A program made the translations under genes and the position numbers. From positions 1-16,024 of the forward strand of contig JAAETV010000346.1 of NCBI GenBank assembly GCA_024227975.1: 16,024 nt of DNA, written 5' to 3'. This document shows, in pieces, positions 8,408 through 15,047 of this stretch (positions are counted from its first letter, which is position 1; every line of letters begins with the position of its first letter). The stretch is from Actinomycetes bacterium (GTDB taxonomy: Bacteria; Actinomycetota; Acidimicrobiia; Acidimicrobiales; SZUA-35). The notes below the pieces were generated by a model. That model saw nothing but the letters and a program-made list of their open reading frames with translations, did no database searches and had not been told where the DNA came from.

Positions 8408-8812
8408 TCATTCGGGTATTACCGCGATACCGGTGATCTCAACGAGGGCTCCGACATCGGCCAGCTCTGTGACCCCGTAGAGGCCCATGGCCGGATAGTG
8501 CCGGCCCATGTGCCGCTGATAGATGGGCCCGATCTCGGGCCTGACGGCGCGATAGCCGGGGACGTCGCTGGTGAAGATCTGTATCCAGGTGATGTGTTCG
8601 GGAAGCCCTCCGGCCGCGGTGAGGGCGGTGATGAGGTTGCCGAGGGCAATGTCGAACTGCTCAGGCCAGGTGTCACCGATGATGTTGGCCTGGTCATCGA
8701 AAGAAATCTGCCCGGCCAGATAAACGGTTCGCCCCGGTCCGCTGACAACGGCGTGGGAGTAGCCGATCGCCTTGGCCATCTCCGGTGGATTGACGACCTG
8801 ATGTTGGCTCAT
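8408..8812 (-). CDS. RidA (YjgF/UK114) family protein lacking the catalytic Arg
   Basis: A 134-residue protein, the usual size for the family, with VYLAGQISFD at 30-39, the PEHITWIQIFTSD block at 71-83 and GALVEITGIAVIP at 121-133. Canonical RidA proteins form trimers and hydrolyse reactive 2-imine intermediates of amino-acid metabolism using an Arg in a PAR motif. Here the aligned motif reads YPAMG, with Met109 in place of that Arg, while Glu125 is kept. It therefore belongs to one of the Rid subfamilies without the Arg, which are often found in catabolic operons and whose activity is mostly unknown. The ATG at 8812 is chosen because AGGAGA lies 4-5 bases upstream; a longer frame to 9088 has no family similarity. 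It sits between an aminotransferase and the 2-oxoacid oxidoreductase, where it may handle an imine, enamine or related product. Confidence 0.9.
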   Translation of the reverse strand: MSQHQVVNPPEMAKAIGYSHAVVSGPGRTVYLAGQISFDDQANIIGDTWPEQFDIALGNLITALTAAGGLPEHITWIQIFTSDVPGYRAVRPEIGPIYQRHMGRHYPAMGLYGVTELADVGALVEITGIAVIPE

Positions 8813-8816
8813 GCAC

Positions 8817-8822
8817 TCTCCT
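8817..8822 (-). promoter_or_regulatory. Ribosome binding site of the RidA-family gene
   Basis: AGGAGA lies 4 bases before the ATG at 8812. It settles this start against the longer in-frame extension. Confidence 0.75.
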
Positions 8823-8917
8823 GACGAGGTTGTCGGTATTGATGTGATCTTCTGATCGAGGTGGAGGCGAACTCCTGGCGGTCGAACCCTGGCGAAGCCG
8901 ACCGCTTCGAGGCTGAG

Positions 8918-8923
8918 ACTATA
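8918..8923 (-). promoter_or_regulatory. Possible -10 element for the RidA-Ior-Hyu operon
   Basis: TATAGT on the minus strand matches TATAAT at five of six positions, in a spacer upstream of the RidA, ior and hyu genes. The -35 side is poor, so this is only a candidate. Confidence 0.3.
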
Positions 8924-9023
8924 CGCGAACCACCGCCGGGGCATCTCGTGCGGAGCATGGCCGTGGCGTCGGTCAGTCCTTCGAGGTGAGTCCGAGGTTG
9001 TGCTAGTTGCGCCTCGCGGGCCG

Positions 9024-10100
9024 TCATCGAGGATCGAAGATCGAGCGGATGGCGCCCAGGAACCGGTCGTTCTCGGCTGCCATCCCAATGGTCACCCGGA
9101 GGCCGTGCCCCGATATCGGGCGGGTGACGACGCCTCTCTGTTCGAGCTGCGAAGCAAGCGACTCAGGATCGGCGATATCGATGAAGATGAAGTTGCCGTA
9201 CGGATCGGGCACCTTCAGCCCGACGCCACGAAGGGCCTCCACCAGACGTTGCCGTTCGGCGACGACCCGACAGATCCTGCTGTTGAGCTCATCGACCAGG
9301 TCGAGTGAGGCCAGCGCGGCCTTCTGTGCAAGCGCGTTCACAGAGAATGGTGGGGCGACACGATTGAGATAGGAACAGACCTCAGCATCCCCGACGGCGT
9401 ATCCAACGCGCATCCCCGCCAGGCCGTATGCCTTGGAGAATGTCCGGAGAACGACAACATGGGGCTGGGCGGAGGCGACCTCGATCCCGTTGACCCGGTC
9501 AGGATGGGAGTTGAACTCGAAGTACGCCTCATCGAGGATCAGGAAACACCGCCCCGCTGTCTGTTCGATCAACCACTCGATGGGCTCACGGCCGAGCGCC
9601 GTCCCGGTCGGGTTATTCGGTTCTGCTAGCACGATCGCGCCAGTCTCCGGACTCACCGCCGACATCACGGCTTCGACATCCACCTGATGGTTCCTGAGGG
9701 GCACGGGTACGTAGGTTGCATCGGCGACAGCGGCCGCCAGCGGGTAGCCATCGAAGGTTGGGGTTGGCACCACCAGCGTCGAGCTCGGAGTCATGAAGGC
9801 GTGACTGAACTGGAAAAGTAGCCCCGCCGATCCTGGCCCAACCGCCACCCGGCTGACATCGATACTGTGCTTGGCTGCGATCGCCCGGGCCAGCGTGGCC
9901 GATCGAACCTCCGGATAGCGGTGGATGTTGCCGAGATGCTCGGCCAGCAGTTCGGCCACCCCCGGTAGCGGTCCCTCGGAGATCTCGTTCGACGCCAGTC
10001 CGGTGGCGGTCGTGAGTCCGAGCTGCTCCTTGACGAGCTCCGACGATCGGCCCGCCTGGTAGTCCTGGATGGCTGCGAGCCCCGGCTTCGGCCTCAGCAC
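9024..10100 (-). CDS. HisC/aromatic-type aminotransferase (PLP, class I/II)
   Basis: A 358-residue pyridoxal-phosphate aminotransferase of the histidinol-phosphate/aromatic (HisC, Pat) group. It exchanges an amino group between an amino acid and a 2-oxoacid. Visible marks are RPKPGLAAIQDY near the N-terminus, the NPTG loop at 163-166, DEAY at 190-193 with Asp190 for the PLP ring nitrogen, the PLP-binding Lys223 in TFSKAYGLAGMRVGY, and Arg335 in GLRVTIG for the substrate carboxylate. The start is GTG at 10100 with AAGGGG 6 bases upstream. HisC and aromatic aminotransferases cannot be told apart safely by eye. No other his gene is present, and the neighbouring 2-oxoacid oxidoreductase would use an aryl 2-oxoacid, so an aromatic or related substrate is the better guess. 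Confidence 0.9.
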   Translation of the reverse strand: MLRPKPGLAAIQDYQAGRSSELVKEQLGLTTATGLASNEISEGPLPGVAELLAEHLGNIHRYPEVRSATLARAIAAKHSIDVSRVAVGPGSAGLLFQFSHAFMTPSSTLVVPTPTFDGYPLAAAVADATYVPVPLRNHQVDVEAVMSAVSPETGAIVLAEPNNPTGTALGREPIEWLIEQTAGRCFLILDEAYFEFNSHPDRVNGIEVASAQPHVVVLRTFSKAYGLAGMRVGYAVGDAEVCSYLNRVAPPFSVNALAQKAALASLDLVDELNSRICRVVAERQRLVEALRGVGLKVPDPYGNFIFIDIADPESLASQLEQRGVVTRPISGHGLRVTIGMAAENDRFLGAIRSIFDPR

Positions 10101-10106
10101 GGCCGA

Positions 10107-10112
10107 CCCCTT
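10107..10112 (-). promoter_or_regulatory. Ribosome binding site supporting the GTG start of the aminotransferase
   Basis: AAGGGG lies 6 bases before the GTG at 10100. Confidence 0.6.
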
Positions 10113-10129
10113 CGGTTGTCGGGTGGGGT

Positions 10130-10150
10130 GTCAACCATTCTGTTGTTGAC
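10130..10150. promoter_or_regulatory. Dyad GTCAAC-N9-GTTGAC, possible operator
   Basis: Two 6-base arms, GTCAAC (10130-10135) and GTTGAC (10145-10150), are exact reverse complements spaced by 9 bases. The dyad ends 30 bases upstream of the aminotransferase start. The arms are short, so chance is possible. Confidence 0.3.
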
Positions 10151-10223
10151 CAGTCGATGCAGTCCCGTCGATGCGCTGTGGAGGATGTTCACGTCGAACT
10201 CTGTTCTGTTGGATCGTCGACCG

Positions 10224-10258
10224 CCACTACCCAGTCGGGGTGCCACCCTCGGTAGTGG
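10224..10258. repeat. Inverted repeat with nested inner hairpin
   Basis: CCACTACC (10224-10231) and GGTAGTGG (10251-10258) are exact reverse complements. Inside the 19-base loop, GGGT and ACCC can pair around GCC. There is no T-run after it on either strand, so an operator or RNA structure is more likely than a simple terminator. Confidence 0.45.
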
Positions 10259-10400
10259 GTGAATCACGAACTGCTCAGTGGATCGGGGGCTTCCTTCATC
10301 CGCTGCCAGCAAATGGCACGGCTGGAAGGCTAGTCGGGAATTCACCAGCTGGTTGAAGCTCGAACCCGAGCCGGCCGCCGTCACTCCCAGCCCGACTCGG

Positions 10401-13007
10401 CTAGGTGATCTCGACGACCTCGTCGATCAGGAGGGCCGTCACCTCTTCCTCGCTCATGCCGAGCAGGTCAGTCAGGACCATCCACGTGTCCTCGCCGCAG
10501 CACGGCGCGGCCTTGCTCAACCGGCCCGGAGTCAGCGACAGCTCGGCCTGGAGGCCGTTGTAGGGAGCCTCCCCGAACGCGGTGTGCTCGAGGGGCACGA
10601 AGTAGCCCCGATCGAGGATCTGGGGATCGGCGTAGAGGCCAGACTGGTCGAGCACCCCGGTCGCCGCTACAGCCGGTTGCAGGGCGTCGACGACCTCGTC
10701 GGTGGTCCGGGTCGAGGTCCACTGGCCGAGGTGCTCATCGAGGGTGTCGGCCTCGGCCCGGCGACCGGCGGCGGTGTCGTAGCGCTGGTCGGCGGCCCAC
10801 GACGGATGGCCCAGCCGCCGCTCGAGCTCGGACCACCGCTCATCATCCTCGACCGCTATCGCGACCCAGGCCTCAGCGCGGTCGCCGGTCGGGCGGCAGG
10901 GGTAGACCCCATGGGGAGCCATGTCGAGATCATGGTTGCCCATCCGTCGCGCCGCCCGCCCATTCACCTCATAGTCAAGCATCTCGGGCCCGAGGAACTG
11001 GAGCCCGGCCTCCATCTGCGATACGTCGATGTGTTGGCCCTCACCGGTCCGGGCCCGATGATCGAGGGCAGCCACGACGGCGGTGGCACAGAATCGCTGG
11101 CTGATGAAGTCGGTGTAGGCACCGAAGATCATCTGGGGGTCGCGGTCTGGCCAACCGGTCACCTCATAGAAACCGGTCAGCGATGCCATGAGGTTTCCGA
11201 AGCCGCGAAACTCGGCCCTGGGCCCTGTCTGGCCTTGCATGCATGTCGACAGCATGACAAGTGATGGGTTCACCGCTTGCAGGTGTTGGTAGTCGATCTC
11301 CAAGCTGCGCAGGGCTCGGGGAGTGAAGCTCTCCAGCACGACGTCGGCCCATTTCGCCATCTCGAGCACGATCTCTCGACCGGCCTCGGTAGTGATGTCG
11401 AGCCCCAGACTGAGCTTTGAGGCATTGAAGTCGGCATAGAACTGGGAGGCGTTGAGGTGCGGAGCTCCCCCGTTGAACGGTTGGGCCAGTCGCAGCACGT
11501 CGGGCCGGCTGGAATGGTCGAGACGGACGACGGTCGCTCCCTGGTCGGCCAGATATCGACCAGTCATCGGCCCGACCCCGACCCATGACATGTCCCACAC
11601 CTTGAGACCTTCGAAGATCTGATCTCGGTCTGTGGTCGGGTTCCGGACCGGCGCCGGCCTGCGCCCTGGTTCGGCCAGGATCTCTTCGCTGTGCTCACCC
11701 CTGAGGGGAGCCCGGGTCGGCGGCATCAGCGGTGTGGCCGAGAAACGGGCCCATGGCCCGGCCTCGAAGATCGGCCCCCGATCCCCATGGTCGACCTCGA
11801 CGAAGTAGCCGCGGTCAGCCAGTTGGGCATCGACCCGGAGGTCGCTGACGGTGTTGACCGGGGCCATCAACAGCCGATGCTCGATCGCCGCCTCGTATAG
11901 CTCAGCCTTGGTGTGACCAGCGATGTAGGCGGCCAGGGCGTCGCCGATGGCGGTGAAGGTGTCGGCTGGGCTTCCCTCCACCGGTGAATCGTCGTTCAGC
12001 ACGTCCTCGAGGTCGAAATCGGTGTAGTCGATCCCTTCGAGCATCTGAGGAATACCCACCTCCTTCGCCGCTTCGCCCAGGAGGTAGTTCATCCCTGGGC
12101 CACCGATCTTGCCGGCAGCGGGGTGGATCGTGACATGGCCGTCGGCGGTAGCCACGACCATGCGGAACGGGACCGGGCTGAACGGGTTGTAGGGGCCGGC
12201 TCGGTGGATGTCGATCCCGGCCACCGGGGGAAAGCCGGTCGCGTTCATCAAGGTCCGGATGCCCGCCAATTGAGCCGACACGTCGATCGTCTGACCGCGG
12301 CCGGTCTCGGCTGCGTGGTGGAGTGCCATCGCGGTGTTCACCGCCGCTTCGGCTCCGGCGTGACGCCAGAACTGGGGGGCGCTGGATCTGACCGGTGGAC
12401 GATCGGGGTCACCATTGAGCCAGGCCGAGCCGCAGGCGGCTGAGATCGTGAGGTCGGTGGCCCGATGGTTGGCCTTGGGGCCGGTCTGACCCCAGGCACT
12501 GACCGACGTGACAACCAGGTGGGGATCTCGATCGAGCAGCGACGCCGGGCCCAGGCCCCGCTCGTCGAGCCAACCGATGTCGAACGATTCGAGCACAGCA
12601 TCCGAGCCATCGATCAGGCCGAGCAACCGCTGGCGGTCGGCGCTGTCGTCTAGGTCGAGTGTGACCGATCGCTTGCCCCGGTTCTGGAACCACCAGGTCA
12701 GGTTGTCGTCGGGATCTCCGGAGTCGTCGGCGAACCGGCCGTGGGCCCGGCCCGGGTCACCACCGGGAGGTTCGACCTTGATGACGTCGGCCCCGAGGTC
12801 GGCCAGCATCCGTCCCGCCATCCACGCCCGCTCGGTCGTCAGGTCGATCACACGGTAGGGCGCCAGTGCCCTACCGGGCAGTGATCTGGGTCGGGCCGTC
12901 GACGCGTCGGTCATCCGGGGATTCTCGCGGCCTTGGCCCCATCGTGCACGTCGGATGTGTCCATCGCCGCCATCGACCAGGTCGCCGCCGGTGCCGGTCA
13001 CTCGCAT
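10401..13007 (-). CDS. Tandem-fused CaiB/BaiF class III CoA-transferase
   Basis: An 868-residue protein made of two complete class III CoA-transferase copies, about residues 45-445 and 463-868; single members have about 400 residues. The family moves CoA between carboxylic acids through a mixed anhydride on an Asp, and works as an interlocked dimer, so one chain here probably folds as a pseudo-dimer. The first half has YRVIDLTTERAWMAGRMLADLGADVIKVEPPGG near its start (seen in pieces at 51-83) and Asp185 in RATDLTISAACG at the usual catalytic place. The second half aligns there as RGFGNLMASLTG, with Gly604 instead of Asp. The ATG at 13007 is chosen because GGAGGG lies 5 bases upstream; it adds a Gly/Arg-rich leader of 31 residues not seen in the family. 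The ATG at 12914 is the alternative but has a weak site. Acid and CoA donor are unknown. Confidence 0.9.
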   Translation of the reverse strand: MRVTGTGGDLVDGGDGHIRRARWGQGRENPRMTDASTARPRSLPGRALAPYRVIDLTTERAWMAGRMLADLGADVIKVEPPGGDPGRAHGRFADDSGDPDDNLTWWFQNRGKRSVTLDLDDSADRQRLLGLIDGSDAVLESFDIGWLDERGLGPASLLDRDPHLVVTSVSAWGQTGPKANHRATDLTISAACGSAWLNGDPDRPPVRSSAPQFWRHAGAEAAVNTAMALHHAAETGRGQTIDVSAQLAGIRTLMNATGFPPVAGIDIHRAGPYNPFSPVPFRMVVATADGHVTIHPAAGKIGGPGMNYLLGEAAKEVGIPQMLEGIDYTDFDLEDVLNDDSPVEGSPADTFTAIGDALAAYIAGHTKAELYEAAIEHRLLMAPVNTVSDLRVDAQLADRGYFVEVDHGDRGPIFEAGPWARFSATPLMPPTRAPLRGEHSEEILAEPGRRPAPVRNPTTDRDQIFEGLKVWDMSWVGVGPMTGRYLADQGATVVRLDHSSRPDVLRLAQPFNGGAPHLNASQFYADFNASKLSLGLDITTEAGREIVLEMAKWADVVLESFTPRALRSLEIDYQHLQAVNPSLVMLSTCMQGQTGPRAEFRGFGNLMASLTGFYEVTGWPDRDPQMIFGAYTDFISQRFCATAVVAALDHRARTGEGQHIDVSQMEAGLQFLGPEMLDYEVNGRAARRMGNHDLDMAPHGVYPCRPTGDRAEAWVAIAVEDDERWSELERRLGHPSWAADQRYDTAAGRRAEADTLDEHLGQWTSTRTTDEVVDALQPAVAATGVLDQSGLYADPQILDRGYFVPLEHTAFGEAPYNGLQAELSLTPGRLSKAAPCCGEDTWMVLTDLLGMSEEEVTALLIDEVVEIT

Positions 13008-13012
13008 AGTCG

Positions 13013-13018
13013 CCCTCC
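13013..13018 (-). promoter_or_regulatory. Ribosome binding site of the fused CoA-transferase
   Basis: GGAGGG lies 5 bases before the ATG at 13007. It favours the longer N-terminus over the start at 12914, which has only a poor GAGA upstream. Confidence 0.65.
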
Positions 13019-13097
13019 GAGGTCCTCGCCGCCGAAATGGAACCGATGGCGCTGACTGGGTCCAGGTGAGGTCCCCGTTCTCGGGTTCGGGTCCAGC

Positions 13098-14741
13098 TCA
13101 GCGGGCAGGTATGGCGCGGCTGGCGATGGGCTGGAGGGGTGCGTCGGTGGGGAGGGTGCCTAGCTCGGCGCCCCAGTCACCTTCGAGGCGGGAGCGGAGG
13201 TAGGTATCGGCCACATCAGTGTGGCCGTGTTGGACCAGGAGGCTGGCGGTCCAGGTGATGGCCAGCTGTTCGACGATTCGTCGGGCACCAACCTCGTCGC
13301 CGATGGCATCCAGGAGAGCGGCCCGGCTCTGAGCGATGGCCTCGTCGACGCGGGGGTCGCGGCCGGCCCCTCGTTCGAGCTCAGCAACGAAGACACCGGC
13401 CGCCTCGGGGGTGCGGGCCAAGGCCCGGAGCACGTCGAGTGCGATCACATTGCCCGAGCCTTCCCAGATCGAGTTGAGTGGGGCCTCGCGGTAGAGGCGG
13501 GGCAGGATCGACTCCTCGACGTAGCCGTTGCCGCCGACACATTCGAGGGCCTCGCGAACGACTGGGGTCGACCGCTTGGTCAGCCAGTACTTGGCAACGG
13601 CGGCACCGATGCGGGCCAGGGCCGCTTCACCGGGATCAACGGCTGCTCGTTCGAAGGCGCCTGATAGGCGTACGACAAGCAGGGTGGCTGCTTCGGTCTC
13701 GATCTCCAGGTCGGCCAGGACATTCTGCATGAGTGGTTTGTCGATGAGGGTAGCTCCGAACGCTGACCGGTTGGCGACATGCCATCCGGCCTGGGCCACG
13801 GCTTGGCGCATGAGGGCTGCGGCCCAATTGGTGCAGTCGAGGCGGGTTCCCGAGACCATGTCGATGATGGTCCGTACCCCCCGACCTTCCTCGCCGACCA
13901 TCCAGGCCGCGGCATCAACCAGTTCGACCTCGCTGGATGCGTTCGACCGGTTACCGAGCTTGTCCTTGAGCCGCATCAGGTGCAGCTGATTGCGGGAGCC
14001 GTCTGGCCGCACCCGGGGTACCAGGAAGCACGACAGGCCACCGGGGGTGTAGGCCAGGGCCAGAAAAGCGTCACACATCGGCGCCGACACGAACCACTTG
14101 GAGCCGGTCAACCGGTACTCGCCACCCGGTCCCCCGCCGTTGACGGGGACGGCGGCCGAGGTGTTGACCCGCACGTCTGAGCCACCCTGGCGCTCGGTCA
14201 TCGCCATGCCCAACAAGACGCCAGCCTTGTCCTGAGGGGCCCTCAGGACGGGGTCATAGGTGCGGGAGCCGACCATCGGGCCCCATACCCCAGCCAGATC
14301 GGGCTGGTGCTCCAGTGCGTAGAGCACGGCACCGGTCATCGAGATCGGACACCCATGGCCCACCTCGGCCTGGGCCATCATGAACATGGCTGCATTTCGG
14401 GCCACATAGCCGCCCTCGCCGGGGGTGCTCTCGTAGTGCCGGCAGTGCAGACCCTCCGACACCGACATCTCCATCAACGAGTGGTAGGCGGGGTGGTAGC
14501 GGACCTCGTCGGCCCGCTCACCAAACCGGTCGTGGGTTACCAACTCGGGCTCGAACCGGTTGGCCAGCTCTCCCCACTCGAACACCTCGGCCGACCCGAC
14601 CCGCTCACCGAACGCCTCGAGACCATCGAGGCTGGCGCCGCCCCCCTCGCGCTCGACAGCCTCACCCAGCACGGGATCGGTGATGAACAGGTTGTAGGGA
14701 ACAAGGGGTGGTGGCTGATTGGCAGGTGACGGATTCGCCAT
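13098..14741 (-). CDS. AidB-like acyl-CoA dehydrogenase
   Basis: A 547-residue protein closely resembling E. coli AidB in length and layout: a proline-rich start leading to VPYNLFITDPVLGEAV at 14-29, GMAMTERQGGSDV at 178-190 (FAD/substrate loop), the AidB-typical LKDKLGNRSNASSEVEL at 258-274, CVGGNGYVEESILPRLYREA at 401-420, and IWEGSGN at 425-431, where Glu427 is the candidate catalytic base. AidB binds FAD and has weak isovaleryl-CoA dehydrogenase activity; in E. coli it is also linked to alkylation damage. Here, 90 bases upstream of a CoA-transferase gene, a catabolic acyl-CoA role is more likely than DNA repair. The ATG at 14741 is set by GAGGAG 6 bases upstream; a longer frame to 14930 has no family similarity. 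No terminator is visible before the next gene. Confidence 0.92.
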   Translation of the reverse strand: MANPSPANQPPPLVPYNLFITDPVLGEAVEREGGGASLDGLEAFGERVGSAEVFEWGELANRFEPELVTHDRFGERADEVRYHPAYHSLMEMSVSEGLHCRHYESTPGEGGYVARNAAMFMMAQAEVGHGCPISMTGAVLYALEHQPDLAGVWGPMVGSRTYDPVLRAPQDKAGVLLGMAMTERQGGSDVRVNTSAAVPVNGGGPGGEYRLTGSKWFVSAPMCDAFLALAYTPGGLSCFLVPRVRPDGSRNQLHLMRLKDKLGNRSNASSEVELVDAAAWMVGEEGRGVRTIIDMVSGTRLDCTNWAAALMRQAVAQAGWHVANRSAFGATLIDKPLMQNVLADLEIETEAATLLVVRLSGAFERAAVDPGEAALARIGAAVAKYWLTKRSTPVVREALECVGGNGYVEESILPRLYREAPLNSIWEGSGNVIALDVLRALARTPEAAGVFVAELERGAGRDPRVDEAIAQSRAALLDAIGDEVGARRIVEQLAITWTASLLVQHGHTDVADTYLRSRLEGDWGAELGTLPTDAPLQPIASRAIPAR

Positions 14742-14747
14742 GGTGGG

Positions 14748-14753
14748 CTCCTC
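14748..14753 (-). promoter_or_regulatory. Ribosome binding site of the AidB-like gene
   Basis: GAGGAG lies 6 bases before the ATG at 14741 and decides this start over the upstream extension. Confidence 0.75.
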
Positions 14754-14849
14754 TTGGTCTGGCACGCCCGGGGGGCGGCACTGTCGAAGCAGAACAAGTG
14801 TTTCGCACAACCGGCGTGACTGCACCAGCGAGACCTGGTCTGCGCCGCC

Positions 14850-14864
14850 TCGACGGCCCGTCGA
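14850..14864. promoter_or_regulatory. Perfect palindrome TCGACGGCCCGTCGA, possible operator
   Basis: Two 7-base arms around a central C, located 109 bases upstream of the AidB-like start in a divergent spacer. Size and place fit a dimeric repressor site, for example of TetR or GntR type. No regulator gene is present in the window to pair with it. Confidence 0.35.
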
Positions 14865-15033
14865 AACACTGCCTGGCCAGACATCAATTGAGGTCGGTGT
14901 CGATCCTGATGCCCTGATCGACCTCATCAATGAGGGCCATGGGGTCGAGTCCGATGCAGATCGAACTAGCCGGTAACTTCCGCCGAGGCTCCCCCGCCTC
15001 CCCCATCGCGTAGGCCATACTCGTCTTCAGCCC

Positions 15034-15040
15034 AGGAGGA
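15034..15040 (+). promoter_or_regulatory. Ribosome binding site of the LysM lipoprotein gene
   Basis: AGGAGGA, a near-ideal site, lies 7 bases before the ATG at 15048. Confidence 0.8.
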
Positions 15041-15047
15041 ACCGACG

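Larger units (their letters stand above)
8813..9023. other. Intergenic spacer between aminotransferase and RidA gene
   Basis: Some 211 bases with no convincing gene. It holds the RidA ribosome site and, read on the minus strand, a TATAGT hexamer at 8918-8923 that could be a -10 element about 105 bases before the RidA start. No good -35 match lies 17 bases upstream of it. I see no clear terminator for the aminotransferase gene. Confidence 0.5.
10101..10400. other. 300-base spacer with dyads between CoA-transferase and aminotransferase
   Basis: No gene can be supported; a 96-residue minus frame here lacks any domain or good ribosome site. The spacer carries an 8-bp inverted repeat (10224-10258), a GTCAAC/GTTGAC dyad (10130-10150), an 8-base direct repeat GTCGATGC (10153-10160 and 10167-10174) and a TTGACA hexamer on the minus strand (10134-10129) without a matching -10. 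It is probably the control region of the aminotransferase gene and perhaps of all downstream genes. Confidence 0.5.
14742..15047. other. Divergent spacer between AidB-like gene and LysM gene
   Basis: A spacer of 306 bases between genes that point away from each other, so it should hold two promoters, though I cannot pick convincing -35/-10 pairs. It has several dyads: a perfect 15-base palindrome (14850-14864), GTCGATC/GATCGAC spaced by 10 (14899-14922), CCTCAT/ATGAGG spaced by 2 (14922-14935), and a 9-base pair AGTGTTTCG/CGAAACACT (14797-14805 and 14862-14870). Short frames here look spurious. Confidence 0.5.

Noticed and set aside
8813..9088. 92-codon in-frame extension upstream of the RidA gene
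   Set aside because: It overlaps the aminotransferase 3' end and has no similarity to the family; AGGAGA before the ATG at 8812 decides the start.
10129..10134. TTGACA on the minus strand as a -35 box for the aminotransferase
   Set aside because: There is no -10-like hexamer about 17 bases downstream, and the ribosome site is already there.
10094..10384. 96-codon minus-strand frame in the spacer before the aminotransferase
   Set aside because: No domain, no good ribosome site, and it overlaps the aminotransferase start and the inverted repeat; treated as noncoding.
10360..10400. Possible terminator after the CoA-transferase
   Set aside because: Only 4-5 bp stems with awkward loops and no T-run; not convincing.
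14742..14930. 63-codon in-frame extension upstream of the AidB-like gene
   Set aside because: Arg/Ser-rich translation without family features; GAGGAG before the ATG at 14741 and alignment with AidB set the start.
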